From Tanypteryx hageni (Eukaryota; Arthropoda; Insecta; Odonata; Petaluridae), in the NCBI GenBank assembly GCA_028673005.1, contig CM054115.1, positions 1,426,001 through 1,490,000 on the forward strand: a DNA stretch of 64,000 nt. Reading direction: 5' to 3'. How positions within the stretch are numbered: position 1 is the stretch's first letter; each line of letters opens with the position of its first letter. The translations under genes were made by a program, and so were the position numbers. Shown here piece by piece: positions 11,881 through 23,917 of the stretch. The notes under the pieces are model-generated. The model had not been told where the DNA came from, made no database searches, and saw only the letters and a list, made by a program, of their open reading frames with translations.

Positions 11881-12950
11881 CCTACCCCCCGCAGTTTTTT
11901 CGTAACATCGAGTTATCTAAAACTACAAAAATCTCGCGCGCAAGGCACCTTGACAAGAATATAGTTTTTTCTGATAATAAAAACAACATTAGCGAAATTA
12001 AGTTTTTACAGATACTTAAATATAACATCTCACGTTTAATAAAATTGTTGTCAATGAGTTTTGATGAAACAATAAGAAATTCAACGGATATTTCTGATAC
12101 GCTACCGACGTCAGTCGAGTAACGGTAAAACACACAATCTTCAATTGTGAAAAACCTACGAAATCCAGGTAATAGCCACTAACAGCTCACGTGAAGCATT
12201 ATAATCTACATATGATGATATGCAAGACTATTACCTACCCCTCTTAGATTTCTCATTATCAAAGGTTATCCGACCTTCTCGACGCGTCGCTCGTACATCA
12301 TTGTAAAACTTAAAAAATATTTAAAATTTATAATAACATATTAGCATAATGGGTTTTTTATATATGATAAAGACCATACCAATACGTTCTGAGATGCAAA
12401 CAAAATTGACGTACCAAAAAACAAATATCATAAAATACGATTTTTGGAAAACACCACGAAATATGCTTGAAGATCACAAATTTGTATAAGCAGCATTCAT
12501 GATAAAATTAAAGAGAGGAGGTAAACAAACATTACAGGCATATTTAAGCATTAGATTGACAAGTTTGAAAATGTATACCATAATCATCTACCCCCACAAG
12601 ATATCTCGCTGTATTGGGTTATTCAACCCTCGACGCCCCGCGGTCTAAATTTTGCGTAAAACTTAAACATTTCTAGTGGAGCTTAAACTAAAGATAAAAT
12701 GATATAATTCGTTATTACTGTGAACAATATTATTCTGTGTTTAACATATTTTTTTTACTACTTCCATTGTGAGGAAACCTATTTCTATTCGTTCAAAGAC
12801 ACCAAAGCGTCGAATCGAAGGCTTTATTTGGGGTAAATACCAATTGACAGAAAAACTCAATGGCGTACGAAATTGATATTGACCACTCACATTAACCACT
12901 TTTGTCTAAATTGCACGACGTTGTCAATTTGAATCTTGGACGTTTAAAAC
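11881..12950. repeat. Degenerate tandem repeat, about 355-bp unit
   Basis: Units begin near 11881, 12236 and 12591 with CCTACCCC-like words, a spacing of 355 bp each. The second and third units align well at their starts: AGATTTCTC against AGATATCTC, GGTTATCCGACC against GGTTATTCAACC, CTCGACG in both, and TAAAACTTAAA in both. Further CCTAC starts with CCGCAGTTTTTT-like continuations occur at about 13112 and 13724, but with irregular spacing. This looks like an old satellite or eroded element array. Confidence 0.5.
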
Positions 12951-15075
12951 AACGCTTAATCGGAAATCTCCACAGTCAGTTCGGCCGCGCCCGGCGCTCT
13001 CGAAGATGAGAAATCAACCATGTCCCCCAAACCAAGCAAGGTAGCTTATTACGGTAATCGGTAAAATGTCAAAAATTACACTTGACGTTCGGCAATGAAA
13101 ACTAAATTCACCTACTCCCTGCCGTTTTTCGGATATTTTGATTTTTAAGAAAACGCCAAAATAGCGAAAAAACGTAAACGTGAAACTCGAAAACTTTTTT
13201 CGAGCAAAAAGACGATAGATAGGAAATTGGCGTTGACCCTGCCAAATAAACGTTAAATTATCTATAATCCTGTGTATGTTTCAACAAGGAACCCCTCCCA
13301 AAAATGTGTTTCCAATAAGGGTTCCGGATGCGCAACGGGCCCCTCTCGAGTGCAGGCCCGGGCCGACCCTACGATAGTTCGAAATTTGGAGGAGGTAGGT
13401 GTTTGTCAATACATGTAGAAAATTAAATTACGCGCCCCCATTTTTAAGACAAAATTTTTATCTTTTTAAATTAACATAGTAGGAAGTTTATTTTCACCTA
13501 AACAGCATTTCATGGTATAGTTGATTTGTCGATATTGTTTATCGTCACCTATTCTATCGATAAGTATTTTCAACCTGCGATGACTGATGGGCTACCGTCC
13601 CCGAAGGGGCGTCGACGCCGCACGTCGTAGCCTATTGTGCAATTACTAATTGGGGTAGGTTATAGCGGGTGATTATGTTAACTGCGCATTATAATTATGA
13701 AATAAAAGATGTAATTCATTTTAACCTACCTCCCGCAGTTTTTTTAGATAAGTGGGCTTCTTCAAAAATGGCGATTTTTTCCTTAATAAAAAAACGAAAT
13801 ACAAGAACAGTGAATTTAACTGTAAATACCTGTTATTACGTTAGTGCTTTTAAGTAGTCGAAACTTCCCTATGTCCTCGAAAAAAATATTTTTGCGGGGT
13901 TCATCCGGTTCGGCGTCGGCCCGGCTATAAATTCATCAAAACGGTAAATGACCAATAGAGAAAAAAGCACGCGGGACGCGAGTTTCGCTCCCACCAGCGA
14001 ACTCTTCGGATATACGAGCGACTACAGTATCATTTGAGTAGTAGTATTGTTAAGTAGGATTAGCATTGCTTTTAAATAGTTTCATAACTTTAACCTTATC
14101 TGTAGTATTAGTTATTTCGTTTTATAACTTTTTGTGAGTTTATTTTAAGCTATCGTAATAGTTTACAGTAAGTATTATATCGTAGTTTTCTAGCGCTCCT
14201 TTTATTCTTACTTTTATAAATACAGTCTTAATCCGTTGTTATCGTTCCCTCGCTTATTTCATTTAAGGTTATGCACGCAAGGTTGTCAGCTGCCATAGTA
14301 TTTAGAATTTGCGTTGTTTGAGTATTAACCTATCTCCTGTTTGAACTTACTTTGCTCGGGTTGTGACTCGCCTTTTAATTTATACCTGCGACTGACTCTT
14401 GTTCCTTCCACTGGGACACCAGACGAATTTACCCGTGTATCTTACAGAGTTTGTTAATACGTTATTTTTCAGCTTAGGATGGCAGTTGGAGAGGTTGGTG
14501 TCGGATCTCTTTCGGAGAGTTGAAAGCTCCGAGTCAGTCTTGTCGCGTTTAAAGGGTGAGATTCTTCCTTGGAAGCGAACTGCGCCAAATCGGCGGCTCG
14601 GTCACGGGAAGCTGGCAAAGCTTGCGACACCTCATTGCGGGCTGAGGGATCTAGGGTCCGTGGTGTCCACTCGGGAGGGTCGTGGGGTGGTGCTGCGGAG
14701 GCGGGTAGGTGGGAACGTTTCGTCGGACCCTCTTCCTGCAAGCAATTGGTCACCGGAGGACGACTCCGCGGCCGTTGCACTAGCTCCCGTCTCCTCGGCG
14801 GAGGCCGGTCCCGAGTAGAGAATCCAAAATACTCGGGTAATCGAGTAATTCTTTTATGAAATACCCGGGTATCCAGCGTAGTTTTAAAAAATATATAATT
14901 AAAAATGTCATTTATCGCTAATGACCGCGCCTATTGAAAGAGAGGGAGAAGAAGGAGGTACAGCTGTGGTTGCGAGATTATTCATATGTACTTCTATGTT
15001 AAGAAGCGAGTGGGTCGTTTCGTGTTATCCCAAGAATTTGACGGGGATTTATTTTCAGGGGACCGAAAATATTTA
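12951..15075. other. No gene recognised; GC-rich island at 14.47-14.82 kb
   Basis: The first part continues the diverged repeat words. Between about 14470 and 14820 the base composition turns GC-rich and gives overlapping ORFs on both strands (14399-14818 plus, 14469-14780 minus) with no recognisable domain. They look like composition effects and not genes. Confidence 0.4.
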
Positions 15076-16968
15076 TTAAAATGATATTTTTGTATATATA
15101 AGAGAAAAACTATTAAAGAATTTATTATAAAACATGAAAAATAAAACTTGGGACTGCATATCTTCAGCCAACTTGTTATAATTTGGCACATAACTCGAGA
15201 TACCTGATCTTAGGCAGTCGTCTAAATTGTAATCGGTGAGTCTCGATCGGTACTTGGATTTCAAGCGTTTCATGCTTGAAAAAATGGACTCGCAATTGCA
15301 TGTTGAAGCACAGTAAGAATATATATTTAGGGCACATTTTCTTAATAACGGATAGCGATTTTCGTCAACTAAATTCCAAAAGGTTTCATCATTTCTATGT
15401 GACCTTAAAATAATATCGTTCTGCATATTTGTTATTTCCATTTCTAAGTCCTCGGTGTTAACGATATTAAAGTAAGTTCCAATATTAACAGACATATCAT
15501 CGTCCATAAAATTGAACGGATTAGCGAAGAATGTTATTATGGGTTCTACTTCGGAAAACTGACGAAACCTAAAATTAAATTCCTTCAGGAGAGTTTCAGT
15601 GTGTTGTGAAAAAGGTTCGGTTGTAACATTTTTATTAGTCAGACTTTCAATAATACATTTTAAATTCGGGAAATGTGATAATGAATTTCTCTTTAGGTGA
15701 GACTTCCACAATGGCAATTTACATTTGAATGCATCTACTGCACTTATCATTTTTGCAATGTGTTGATTTTTCCCTTGCATCTCCATATTCAGTTCGTTCA
15801 ATTTTATAGTTATATCAACAAGAAATCCGAAATTCAACCAAGCTTTGTCATCCAACTGTGATTAATTCCTTTACCTCCTTTATGAGATATATAAACCTCA
15901 CAAGTATTTTGCCTCTGCTGAGCCATCTAACTTCGGTATGTAAAAGGAGATCATCGAATTGGGCATCTTCACCTTGTAAATTCAGTTTAAACAATCGGTG
16001 TTGCATCGGTACGGCTCTTATGGAATTTATTATTTTTGTTACTGTTTTCATGACATGTTGAAAATGAAGAACTTTAGCGCATAACATTTCTTGGTGTATA
16101 ATGCAGTGATATGAAATAAATTTTGCTTTTCATAGCGCAATAAATCCATTTTTACAACCTGCCATCAAAGGCGCACCATCTGTAGTAATTGCGGTCAACT
16201 TTATTAATGGTATATTATTTTCTTGGAGATATTTTTAAAAGCTGAAAAATTGTATTCACCTCTTGTTTGTCCCTTTAATGGAAGAATTTTAAGAAATTCT
16301 TCATTTCCTGAAGAATCATTAAACACCATCTTCACAACCATAACCAATTGAGAAGTGTCTGATATGTCTGTTGACTCATCCAGTTGCAACGAGAAGAAAA
16401 TACATTTTTGTAAATCATTTGCCAACTCTTTCTCCATATTGGTTGCAATAACTTCAATTCTTCTTGTATCTGTTCATGCTGATAACTGAATCGTGTTGAT
16501 TGCTGAGGCAATTTCATTTTTATTTTTAAAATCTTCGAAAAGTGAGTAGGCAATTACTAGCATGGCTTCTTTTATAATCTCGCCATCTTCAAAATGCTTT
16601 TTTCTCTTGGCCAACAAATGCGAAATTTTAAGTGATGCAATCGTTGCTCTTTTTGACTGCTGCACTGGTCTGGTAAAAATGCTCTGCTGTTTAGTTAAAT
16701 CAGATTTCATATCAGAAATTTTATTTTTCCTGATCTCAGAGTTTAACGGATAACTAGTATTAAAATTTCCGTGGACAGTATTAAAATTTCTTTCAATATT
16801 ACTTTTCTTTGAAAGTGCGACACAAGCATTGCACAATAAACAAACCCACTTTCCTTTCAAATCAATAAAACAGAATTGTTCTTCCCAATCAACATTGAAG
16901 TAATATGTCCTTTGCTTCTTATTATTCATAATGGGGATGAAATTTTCTACAGATGAATTATTAAACAC
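15076..16968 (-). pseudogene. hAT transposase, GTF2IRD2/ZBED5-like, frameshifted
   Basis: Reading on the minus strand from the ATG at 16968, the N-terminus holds a BED-like zinc finger (GKWVCLLCNACVALSKKSN followed by H). The helical segment SLKISHLLAKRKKHFEDGE comes next. The first catalytic block is FFSLQLDESTDISDTSQLV. The VRWLSRGKILVRF block and a C-terminal region (CNCESIFSSMKRLKSKYRSR) of hAT dimerisation type follow. At least three breaks separate the blocks (near 16470, between 16204 and 16087, and near 15850). The overall order matches GTF2IRD2/EPM2AIP1/ZBED5-like hAT transposases. Element ends were not resolved. Confidence 0.75.
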
Positions 16969-17103
16969 AACACATTGAATATGGGGAAAATATCAGAAAT
17001 ATTGTGAACTGTTGGTCAATATAAATTGATTTATGTTTAACCAATGAAGAGGGAAATGAGCTATCACTGGTTGATATTGTAAGAGACGAAGAAAAATAAC
17101 TGA

Positions 17104-17213
17104 GCCAAGTTATGCTACAAGACTGAGGACAGAACTCCAAAACCAATGACTAACAACAATAACTCTAGCCAAGTTATGCTACCAGACGGAGGACCGAACT
17201 CCGAAACCAACGA
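17104..17213. repeat. Direct repeat, 46 bp at 64-bp spacing
   Basis: Two copies begin GCCAAGTTATGCTAC at 17104 and 17168 and stay similar for about 46 bp with a few substitutions. They lie in the upstream flank of the BED-type hAT relic. Confidence 0.7.
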
Positions 17214-17402
17214 TGTGCTACAACTTCAAATTTGACAAAAATGTGTGGAATTACCACCTTACATTGGATAAAATATAATATTCTTAAAATTGCAAATTTC
17301 AGACATTTGAATTAAAATAATATTTCTAATAGTGCTATATCTTTCTGAAATATTAATGTTTATCAGGGTCAGATGAAATGCTTGCAGATTGCAAGCACCA
17401 AC
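17214..17402 (-). repeat. Hairpin-containing dispersed repeat, copy 1
   Basis: On the minus strand this reads TAGTTGGTGCTTGCAATCTG, then a CAAGCATTTCAT stretch and an AT-rich body ending near GAAGTTGTAGCAC. It aligns with copies at 44.6-46.1 kb and 63.5-64.0 kb. The core is a small hairpin formed by GCTTGCA and TGCAAGC. Confidence 0.6.
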
Positions 17403-17461
17403 TACTTGTATGTTATATCCTCCTCTGTAAGGAACATCTATATATAATGTAGTAGTATAGT

Positions 17462-17525
17462 AGTTGGTGCTTGTATCCGTCCGGCAGGTGAAAGACCTGG
17501 GTTCGATTCTTGGTCATGGCAGATT
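17462..17525 (+). repeat. tRNA-derived (SINE-like) fragment
   Basis: A good pol III B box (GGGTTCGATTC) follows a weak A-box-like TAGTTGGTGC. The stem-forming CAGGT GAAAG ACCTG lies between them. The words TTGGTCATGG after the B box also occur in the SINE at 51.6 kb, so both may derive from one family. A canonical tRNA fold is not obtained. Confidence 0.45.
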
Positions 17526-19374
17526 TTTTTCTCCTCTCGCAATTGTAATTTTTTTATAAAATCTTTCGTTGTTCCGATAGAAAATAAAACTCATATTAAA
17601 TCAAACTGAAGAATGATAAGTTTCGAAATTTCTTTATTGGACAAATATACATGCTAAAAACACAGTTTTTAAGATAAACGTCGCAACAACTTGCAGCGCT
17701 CCAACCCAATTCTTATTACGCAACACACTAAGCAAAGTCTCCAATTTCTCGTAAATAAGCATTCATTGAAGCGGCGGCGATACTCGTTGGATCACAGCGT
17801 TGCTTGGCGATCCGTTGCCCTGGCGCCAGTGACGCCATCATTTTCCGCCTGGAGTTTCACGCACGTAGCCGCACGATGTTAGTTCTCAAAGCCGCCGCTA
17901 CGCTGCTACCTGAAACAGAAAAACGACACTTAAAAATTTCGTTCCATATTCTCTTGAAATTTCTGGCTTCTTTTTTGAACGAACTCCACTCTGTCCACCC
18001 TGAGCTGACAGTTTTGCGCTTATGGTGCGCGCATTTGCCAAATTTCCCGTGAATTAGAGCCAGCGCCTATCATTTTAAACTTCCTGCTTGATCCTAATTC
18101 TATGCTGATTTAGGTGATTTCACAAGAACTTAATTTAAATATATTTTCGAACTTCTACCTAAAACAAAAAAGTAATTTATAGGATATGCTGACTCGAAAA
18201 CCAAAACATAGTCAATGGACTGTAATAGCTAACTTGGAAAAATCACCCTATGACCATGCAATTCAAACACTTCACATTATCACCAAAGTTACTATATATT
18301 TTTTGGACTGAATCGATAACACACGTAAACTGGTAACATTCAGCAATATCTGGAAGTGTTGCTGATTCTATCAGCCTAACAAACAGAGATGAATGCGACG
18401 TTTTGTTGTGCGTAAATTAAATTCCATATCTAGATATGGTCAAACGAAAAAGTTTTATGTCTTACAGAAACTTTTTGTCCATGTTTTCTCCGTGAGATGT
18501 AACATCCGCATGAATTAATAACGTCTCCATTTATATCTACAGCTCTGCGATATTAAAATAGTTATAATTAAGTGATACACTCGAGATTTTAAATAAATTA
18601 CAGCCAAATCAATGAAGGTTATTTATATCAAATGTAGATTGAGCTGAAATTGTAAAGCGTTTGCATATTAAAATCGTGTCCGAAAGTTCCAAGCCACTAA
18701 TTAACTAGAAGATGACGGTCGATAAAACGACTGGTTGGTTAGATCATATATTGTCTTGGTATGAAACCTTCTGTCACATTACCAAGAAGCTTAGCGAGTG
18801 CAAGGTTTTTTCCCTTCTACTTCCTTCCTCCCCCCCTCTCTCTCTCGTATTTTTTATTTATTTATTAAGAATTATCCAAAAACAGCCAGGTTTGGCCTTT
18901 TACATCGGATATTGCAACAAATTGTTAACAGTAACGAACAACTTTAACAACAATGAGAAATGAAATATCAGATTAAATGATGATGGAAATGGGCCGAGGA
19001 CTACTGGTTAGTTTCTCGTTATTGCGGAGGTGTATGAGGGAAGTGATGAAAACAGGTCGAGGGAGGGATTGAGTGACGATAGAGAGTTGAGGGATGCGGT
19101 AAAACATGGATCTTTGGGATATGGAGAGGCGAAATTTGGGTTGATAAAGGAGTCTGGAGTTACGGGTAAGGCGGGGAGGTACCCTAAGAGGAAAAAAAGG
19201 AGGTGATGTTTGATCTGCAGCGGCCGTTCATAACGAGGTAGAGAAAGTTCAAATCTGCGATTTTGCGTCTGAGGGGGAGAGGGGTTAAACGGAGGGTAGA
19301 AAAAATTTCGTCTCGCGTTAGGATGCGGAAATTTGGGACATTCATTCAAAGCACGCATTCCTTAATGTATATAG
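17526..19374. other. No gene recognised
   Basis: A CpG-rich patch near 17.76-17.92 kb interrupts AT-rich DNA. The ORFs at 17691-18052 and 18712-18963 (plus) and 19008-19358 (minus) have no domain signature. Nothing else can be assigned. Confidence 0.4.
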
Positions 19375-19673
19375 CAGACATGGCCCAAGTGTGGCTCATT
19401 TGTACCCAATGTGCGGCTCGCGGAGAAATGCTTTCCATCTTTTTCCTGAATCAATTTCATCTTAACTTCCGGAAGGCATGTTTAAATATGCGCCGAATCT
19501 ATGGAAGTTATTTTTCGGAGTCGTTAAAGAATAAACAGGCTTTTTACTAATTTCTTTTCTTATTTTTTCTTGTGTTGCATTTTCAACCATCACAGCTCTC
19601 GCTCGAGTGCGGCTGGTAATATTTTTGAGGATGCTATATGCGGCTCGCAGAGTCAAATGTATGGCCACCCCTG
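19375..19673. mobile_element. Short non-autonomous hAT (MITE), 299 bp
   Basis: The ends CAGACATGGCC and, as reverse complement, CAGGGGTGGCC form imperfect inverted repeats and continue into similar TGCGGCTCGC / CTGCGAGCCGC segments. The flanks are GTATATAG at 19367-19374 and GTATATAA at 19674-19681, an 8-bp duplication with one mismatch. There is no coding capacity. It carries the 'gone non-autonomous' pattern typical of CAGGGGTG hAT MITEs. Confidence 0.7.
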
Positions 19674-19688
19674 GTATATAACACGGTA

Positions 19689-19770
19689 CAGGTAACCCTC
19701 GATTAAGACGGTAGTTTGGTCCTGCGAAAACACCGTGTAATCCCAAACCGTGATAATTGAGACTAAGACC
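19689..19770. mobile_element. Possible pogo/Tigger-type end
   Basis: CAGGTAACCCTCGATTAAG preceded by TA looks like the terminal inverted repeat of a pogo/Tigger MITE. The opposite end was not found, so this may be a truncated copy. Confidence 0.35.
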
Positions 19771-20399
19771 TCTTTTAAAATAGGAGATTAGGTTCCAAAA
19801 AATCAAACAAATAAAGATGACTATGATTATTACGAAAAATATATTGCTTAAATAAATACACAATAAAAAATAACAAAAAGCGATTCTCTAATTATTGTGT
19901 GTTATAAAGTAACAATGATGATAACGACTTCCAAAGATAATCGCTAATAAAATATAATACACACCAAGGTCGCTTACTTAGACATGGTATTTTATGCTGA
20001 AAATAAGTAAAATTGTAAAAATCGAGTTATCGACTTTAAGGCCTTTGCTCTTCTGCAAATTAAAATAAGAAAGAACTTCGGATCTAGACCGTTTAAAAAA
20101 ATAACGAGATTGTATTGACGTCTCGGAACCTAGACAAAGTCCGAGGAGGGGGGATCGCTAGTTGGGTAATCGTATTAATTGGCAGATGTGCGAGGCCCTG
20201 ATGATAAGGTAAGACCGTAGTTGTTATACCGTTGTAAAAGAAACCGATATAATTGATTGTAGGACTGAACCGTTGCATATATGTCCCGCGAGGTGGGTTC
20301 TCTTCGACGGGGTCGTGGGAAGTTGCGAGGATGACATTTTAATGCTACGGAATTTGAGTAATTGTGAGGGTGAAGTTAGTAATTCGAAGCAACCTTAAG

Positions 20400-20860
20400 C
20401 TTGGATCACACGAAGCTAGTTCGCTCACGTGCTGAGGAGCACGTGAACTCGCGTGAGAATGCAGCATACGTGATAGTGTCCATGCGATGTTAGAACGCGA
20501 ATAACATTAGTTGAAATGGATCTTTTGGTGAGCGATTGTGTGAACATTGTGTGCCGATTAATAGCCCAAGAGTTGATCGAAAAAATAAAATACAGGAGTT
20601 AATATCTGAAGATCGTGTCTTATAAGATTTTTTTAGACTGAATGACAAGAAGAGTGGTTTATTATTGAAAAAGGTGGAACCATTAAACCAAAAACAACGG
20701 ACATGACTTATTTGATTTTGTTGGCAGAATTAACGCCAGCAACTCGGAATTCTTTCATTAAGAAATCTTAGTTCACATAACAATGCAAGTTATTGCAAGC
20801 TGAAAGCTTTAGTTTGTCAAAGATAGAATTTACATACTTATACGAATGGCACATATGGTA
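20400..20860 (+). pseudogene. Harbinger-like transposon relic
   Basis: The segment opens with AAGCTTGGATCACACGAAGC, which resembles Harbinger terminal repeats in this window (AGCC-GGATACAC type). It then gives the reading MDLLVSDCVN and, after breaks, a DFFRLNDKKSGLLLKKVEP stretch. That pattern resembles the N-terminal part of Harbinger transposases, where an FFRMS-like segment precedes a leucine-rich helix. Many stops make it dead. The right end was not found. Confidence 0.45.
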
Positions 20861-20932
20861 TGGGAGAGAAATGGACTGGTTAGGTCGGTAGGAGACAGGA
20901 TGGGGTCATGTTGGGGGTAGTGAACAGGGAGG

Positions 20933-21300
20933 GAGATGTTAGGAGAGGGAGGTGGTAAGGGAGCAAGGAAGGAGGCAGGGGAGAGAGGAGGTAGGGGAGG
21001 GTGTGGTTGGGAGGGAGGTGGTGGGGAGGGTGGCAGGTGCTAGGATGGAGATGACGAGGGTGGTGGTGGCAAGGGAGGTAGTGGTAAGTGTGGTAATGGC
21101 AAAGGTGGTTGCAATGGTGATGAAAGTAGTTGCGAGGTTGGTGGTGAGGGTAAGAGTGGTGGATAGGGTGAATGCTGTGGTAAGGGTGGTCATTAGGGTG
21201 GTGGTGAGCGTGATAGTTGTGAGGGTGATGGTGGAGGATGGTGGTGAGGGTGATCATGGTACCGAGAGTGGTTGTGGTCCTGAGGCTTGTGGTGAAGTGA
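20933..21300. repeat. GGTGGT-rich minisatellite
   Basis: Purine-rich GGTGGTGAGGGT-type units repeat with drift across about 370 bp. Repeat-driven ORFs on both strands have valine- or histidine/threonine-rich translations and are not genes. Confidence 0.75.
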
Positions 21301-21640
21301 ATTCTGGGGATTTTTTCCATATTCATAGTCACTTGTTTCTAAAAAGGTGGGATATGTTATAACAAAATATTCATTCATACATTAGATTGCGCATTATATT
21401 AACGTCACATTAATTTTCTCAATAATTATCATGATTTCGTGAATGTGTGGCATGAATTAATGAGTTGAAATTACATTCTGATTTATTATGAAAAATTAAC
21501 TATTCCAGGTTGGTAGCTGAATCAATTATCAAATTACAAATATTCTACGTAACATATGCTAAATAAATTGCGAACAGTCGAACTGATTCAAAATGGCTGC
21601 CATCTTCATCGAAATATAAGCTGGAGTTTATGATTCACAT

Positions 21641-21646
21641 TTTATT
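21641..21646 (-). other. Candidate polyadenylation signal AATAAA
   Basis: AATAAA on the minus strand lies about 590 nt after the stop codon of the zinc-finger gene. Another AATAAA lies near 21482. The choice between them cannot be made from sequence alone. Confidence 0.35.
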
Positions 21647-22236
21647 GGTGGTGGGAGTAAGAAACAGAGAAAATTTATATCGTTACATCAAATACTAAAT
21701 ATAATTAAGATCTATGAGAACAATGAATGAACACGTGATATCGTCCATCTTACAGGACTTAACAAAGCAACGCTACAAATCATCTGCATTATAATCACTT
21801 ACTTTCTTTAAAAATGAGGTACATGTATACTTAAATAAATAACAATGCAATGCAAAGCAACAACAAAACTATAGTCATAATATAAGAATAAAATTAAAAG
21901 TACGTCAATTAGTTTAAGATGCTGGAAAACATTCCTCCCTATTTACAATATTTCTTATGCAAAATTCGTGTTCCACTAACACAATTTCACATTAACAAAA
22001 TATTTTAAGAAAGCATCTAGGGGACTGTATGGACTGCATATAGAAAAAGTATAAAGTAGGTTTATGTGAGAAATTCTTATAAACATATAAAATAACTATA
22101 GACATTCTCTAAAGAAACGTAAAATAACCATCATGTAGGGTATGGCCAGGTAGACTTGATTGGACACATTTCCCACTTTTAAAATATAAACTGCAATTTA
22201 TAGAATACTTTTCACAATAATAGTCAAACCAATATC

Positions 22237-23265
22237 TCATACACATTTTGCATGTTTGGAATGAGTTTTCTGATGCTTATAAAAGTAGTCTTTGCAGGAG
22301 AACATCTTAGGACACAGATCACATGAAAATAGATCCTTTGAGTGAAATGACATATGTCTGACCAAGTCAGAACGTCTCTGAAATGCACTGTTGCACAATT
22401 TGCACGAGTAAGGACGTTCTCCTGTGTGGATTCGATTGTGAACGACAAGGTTATTCTTTCGATTGAAATTCTTTCCGCACACCTCACAAGAGAACAACCG
22501 TTCACCAGTGTGCACCATCATGTGTCTATTGAGATTAGAAGAATTTAAAAACCGCTTTCTGCAAACACTGCACTCATGTGGCTTCACTCCAATATGCCTC
22601 ATTATATGTATCCTCAAATGACTTTTAAAAGCAAACTTTCGTCCGCAAATGTCACACACTAACTTTTTATCTTCCAAATGAGACTTTCGATGCCGCAACC
22701 AATCCTTGAATTTCTCAAATACCTTCTTGCATTTCTCATAATCACACACCCATTTCCCATCGTGTGCAGACTGGTGATCCTTCAGCTTGAACCTCTTGTC
22801 GAAACTCTCATCGCAGTGTGTGCATTGGTACATCTTTCGTCCGTGTTGAGTTGTCAGATGCTTCATCAGGCCGTTTCTCCAAACAAATTCCTTTCCACAC
22901 TCTTTACATATGAAATCTTTTTCCTTTTTGTGTACACTCTGATGCTGCACTAGGGAATACCTGCGAGTAAACCTCTTCCCACATGTGGAACACAGGAAAG
23001 GTTTCTCAGTCCCATGTATCTTTATGTGTCTATATAAAATTGATCTATTCGAAAATTCTTTTCCACAATGGTGACACTTGTATACTTGGCAATTCTTGTC
23101 CTTCTCTTCTTTGTCTTCCTCTGCTTTCCTTTCCATGTTCCGCTGCTGCTCTACAACATTCAACTGTCTCTCCCTCTTCTTCCTCGTAACGCTCCTTAAG
23201 CTACGCACAGGTAACTCCGACGACGATGCATTGTCCTCTCTGGTTGGGACTGTTACATCGAGTGC
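22237..23265 (-). CDS. ZAD-C2H2 protein, exon 8: ten-finger array
   Basis: The last coding exon begins after the acceptor ttttggatag| at 23266 and ends with TGA at 22237-22239, giving 342 codons. A short basic segment (SVTRKKRERQ) could be a nuclear localisation signal. Ten C2H2 fingers follow, opening YKCHHC, FLCSTC, FICKEC, YQCTHC, WVCDYEKC, LVCDIC, HECSVC, FSCEVC, YSCKLC and FSCDLC. Each ends in a His-x3/4-His pair. The fifth has a C-x4-C spacing, the variant also seen in TFIIIA-type fingers. TGERP-like linkers join fingers 7-8 and 8-9, as in DNA-contacting arrays. A GTG at 23208 is in frame but is not the true start, because reading continues upstream to the splice site. Confidence 0.93.
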   Translation of the reverse strand, partial: ALDVTVPTREDNASSSELPVRSLRSVTRKKRERQLNVVEQQRNMERKAEEDKEEKDKNCQVYKCHHCGKEFSNRSILYRHIKIHGTEKPFLCSTCGKRFTRRYSLVQHQSVHKKEKDFICKECGKEFVWRNGLMKHLTTQHGRKMYQCTHCDESFDKRFKLKDHQSAHDGKWVCDYEKCKKVFEKFKDWLRHRKSHLEDKKLVCDICGRKFAFKSHLRIHIMRHIGVKPHECSVCRKRFLNSSNLNRHMMVHTGERLFSCEVCGKNFNRKNNLVVHNRIHTGERPYSCKLCNSAFQRRSDLVRHMSFHSKDLFSCDLCPKMFSCKDYFYKHQKTHSKHAKCV

Positions 23266-23791
23266 CTATCCAAAATGAAACAGGCAGAGAATTTTAAAAA
23301 GCATTCTTAAGTAAGAAAATTAACATAATGACAGAATATCAATCACAACAGTATAAAAACAAAGTAAAACAATACTATAATATTTCTCACAATAGAATAC
23401 AAAATGTAATACAAAAATAAACTTTGACAATATCCAAAATACTATGCCATTAGTTCCACAATCTCCTCATATTACCCAAGAAAATGCCAGCAAATCTGAC
23501 ATCCTGCAACTCCATCATCATCAGTAATAATAACAAAAATGTTTCTTTCTCCCTTTCGTATTTGTTGGCACATTCTATTAACCTAGGGGGCAAGCTCTCT
23601 GCTCAATCCCGCTCACCAACCACCCCCTTTGCTAGCTGTTTCCTCATTCCTACCATTTTGATTATTATATAAAATAGAATGAAATAATTTGTGACTCGAT
23701 TTCTCTATTAACTCTAATAGTTCTCTCTTTCCCTTGAGATTGGAATATTTGACAGGCCATTACACTAGTGCGTGAATAGAAGAAGACTCAC

Positions 23792-23917
23792 CTGAGCGAA
23801 TGCATTGGCTGGAGAGTTATTTCCACACGAGATTGAATTTGAGAAAGTCTCCTTTGGGCTTGATGTTCCGCCGTCTGTCTCACTGACATATGACGTTTGT
23901 ATTGTGACAGCAGGAAC
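23792..23917 (-). CDS. ZAD-C2H2 protein, exon 7 (linker)
   Basis: The exon has 126 bp. It is preceded by ccctttaacag| and followed by CAG|gtgagt. It encodes 42 residues (VPAVTIQTSYVSETDGG...SPANAFAQ), serine-, threonine- and asparagine-rich and likely disordered. Phase 0 on both sides fits exons 6 and 8. Confidence 0.85.

Noticed and set aside
14399..14859. Overlapping ORFs of 96-139 codons on both strands
   Set aside because: They coincide with a local GC-rich island, overlap each other in several frames and show no domain, start context or splice structure.
17462..17525. Functional tRNA gene
   Set aside because: Only the B box and part of the arms fit; position 33 is not T and the acceptor stem cannot be formed.
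20880..21378. Histidine/threonine-rich and valine-rich ORFs (up to 150 codons)
   Set aside because: They are translations of the GGTGGT-type minisatellite in several frames.
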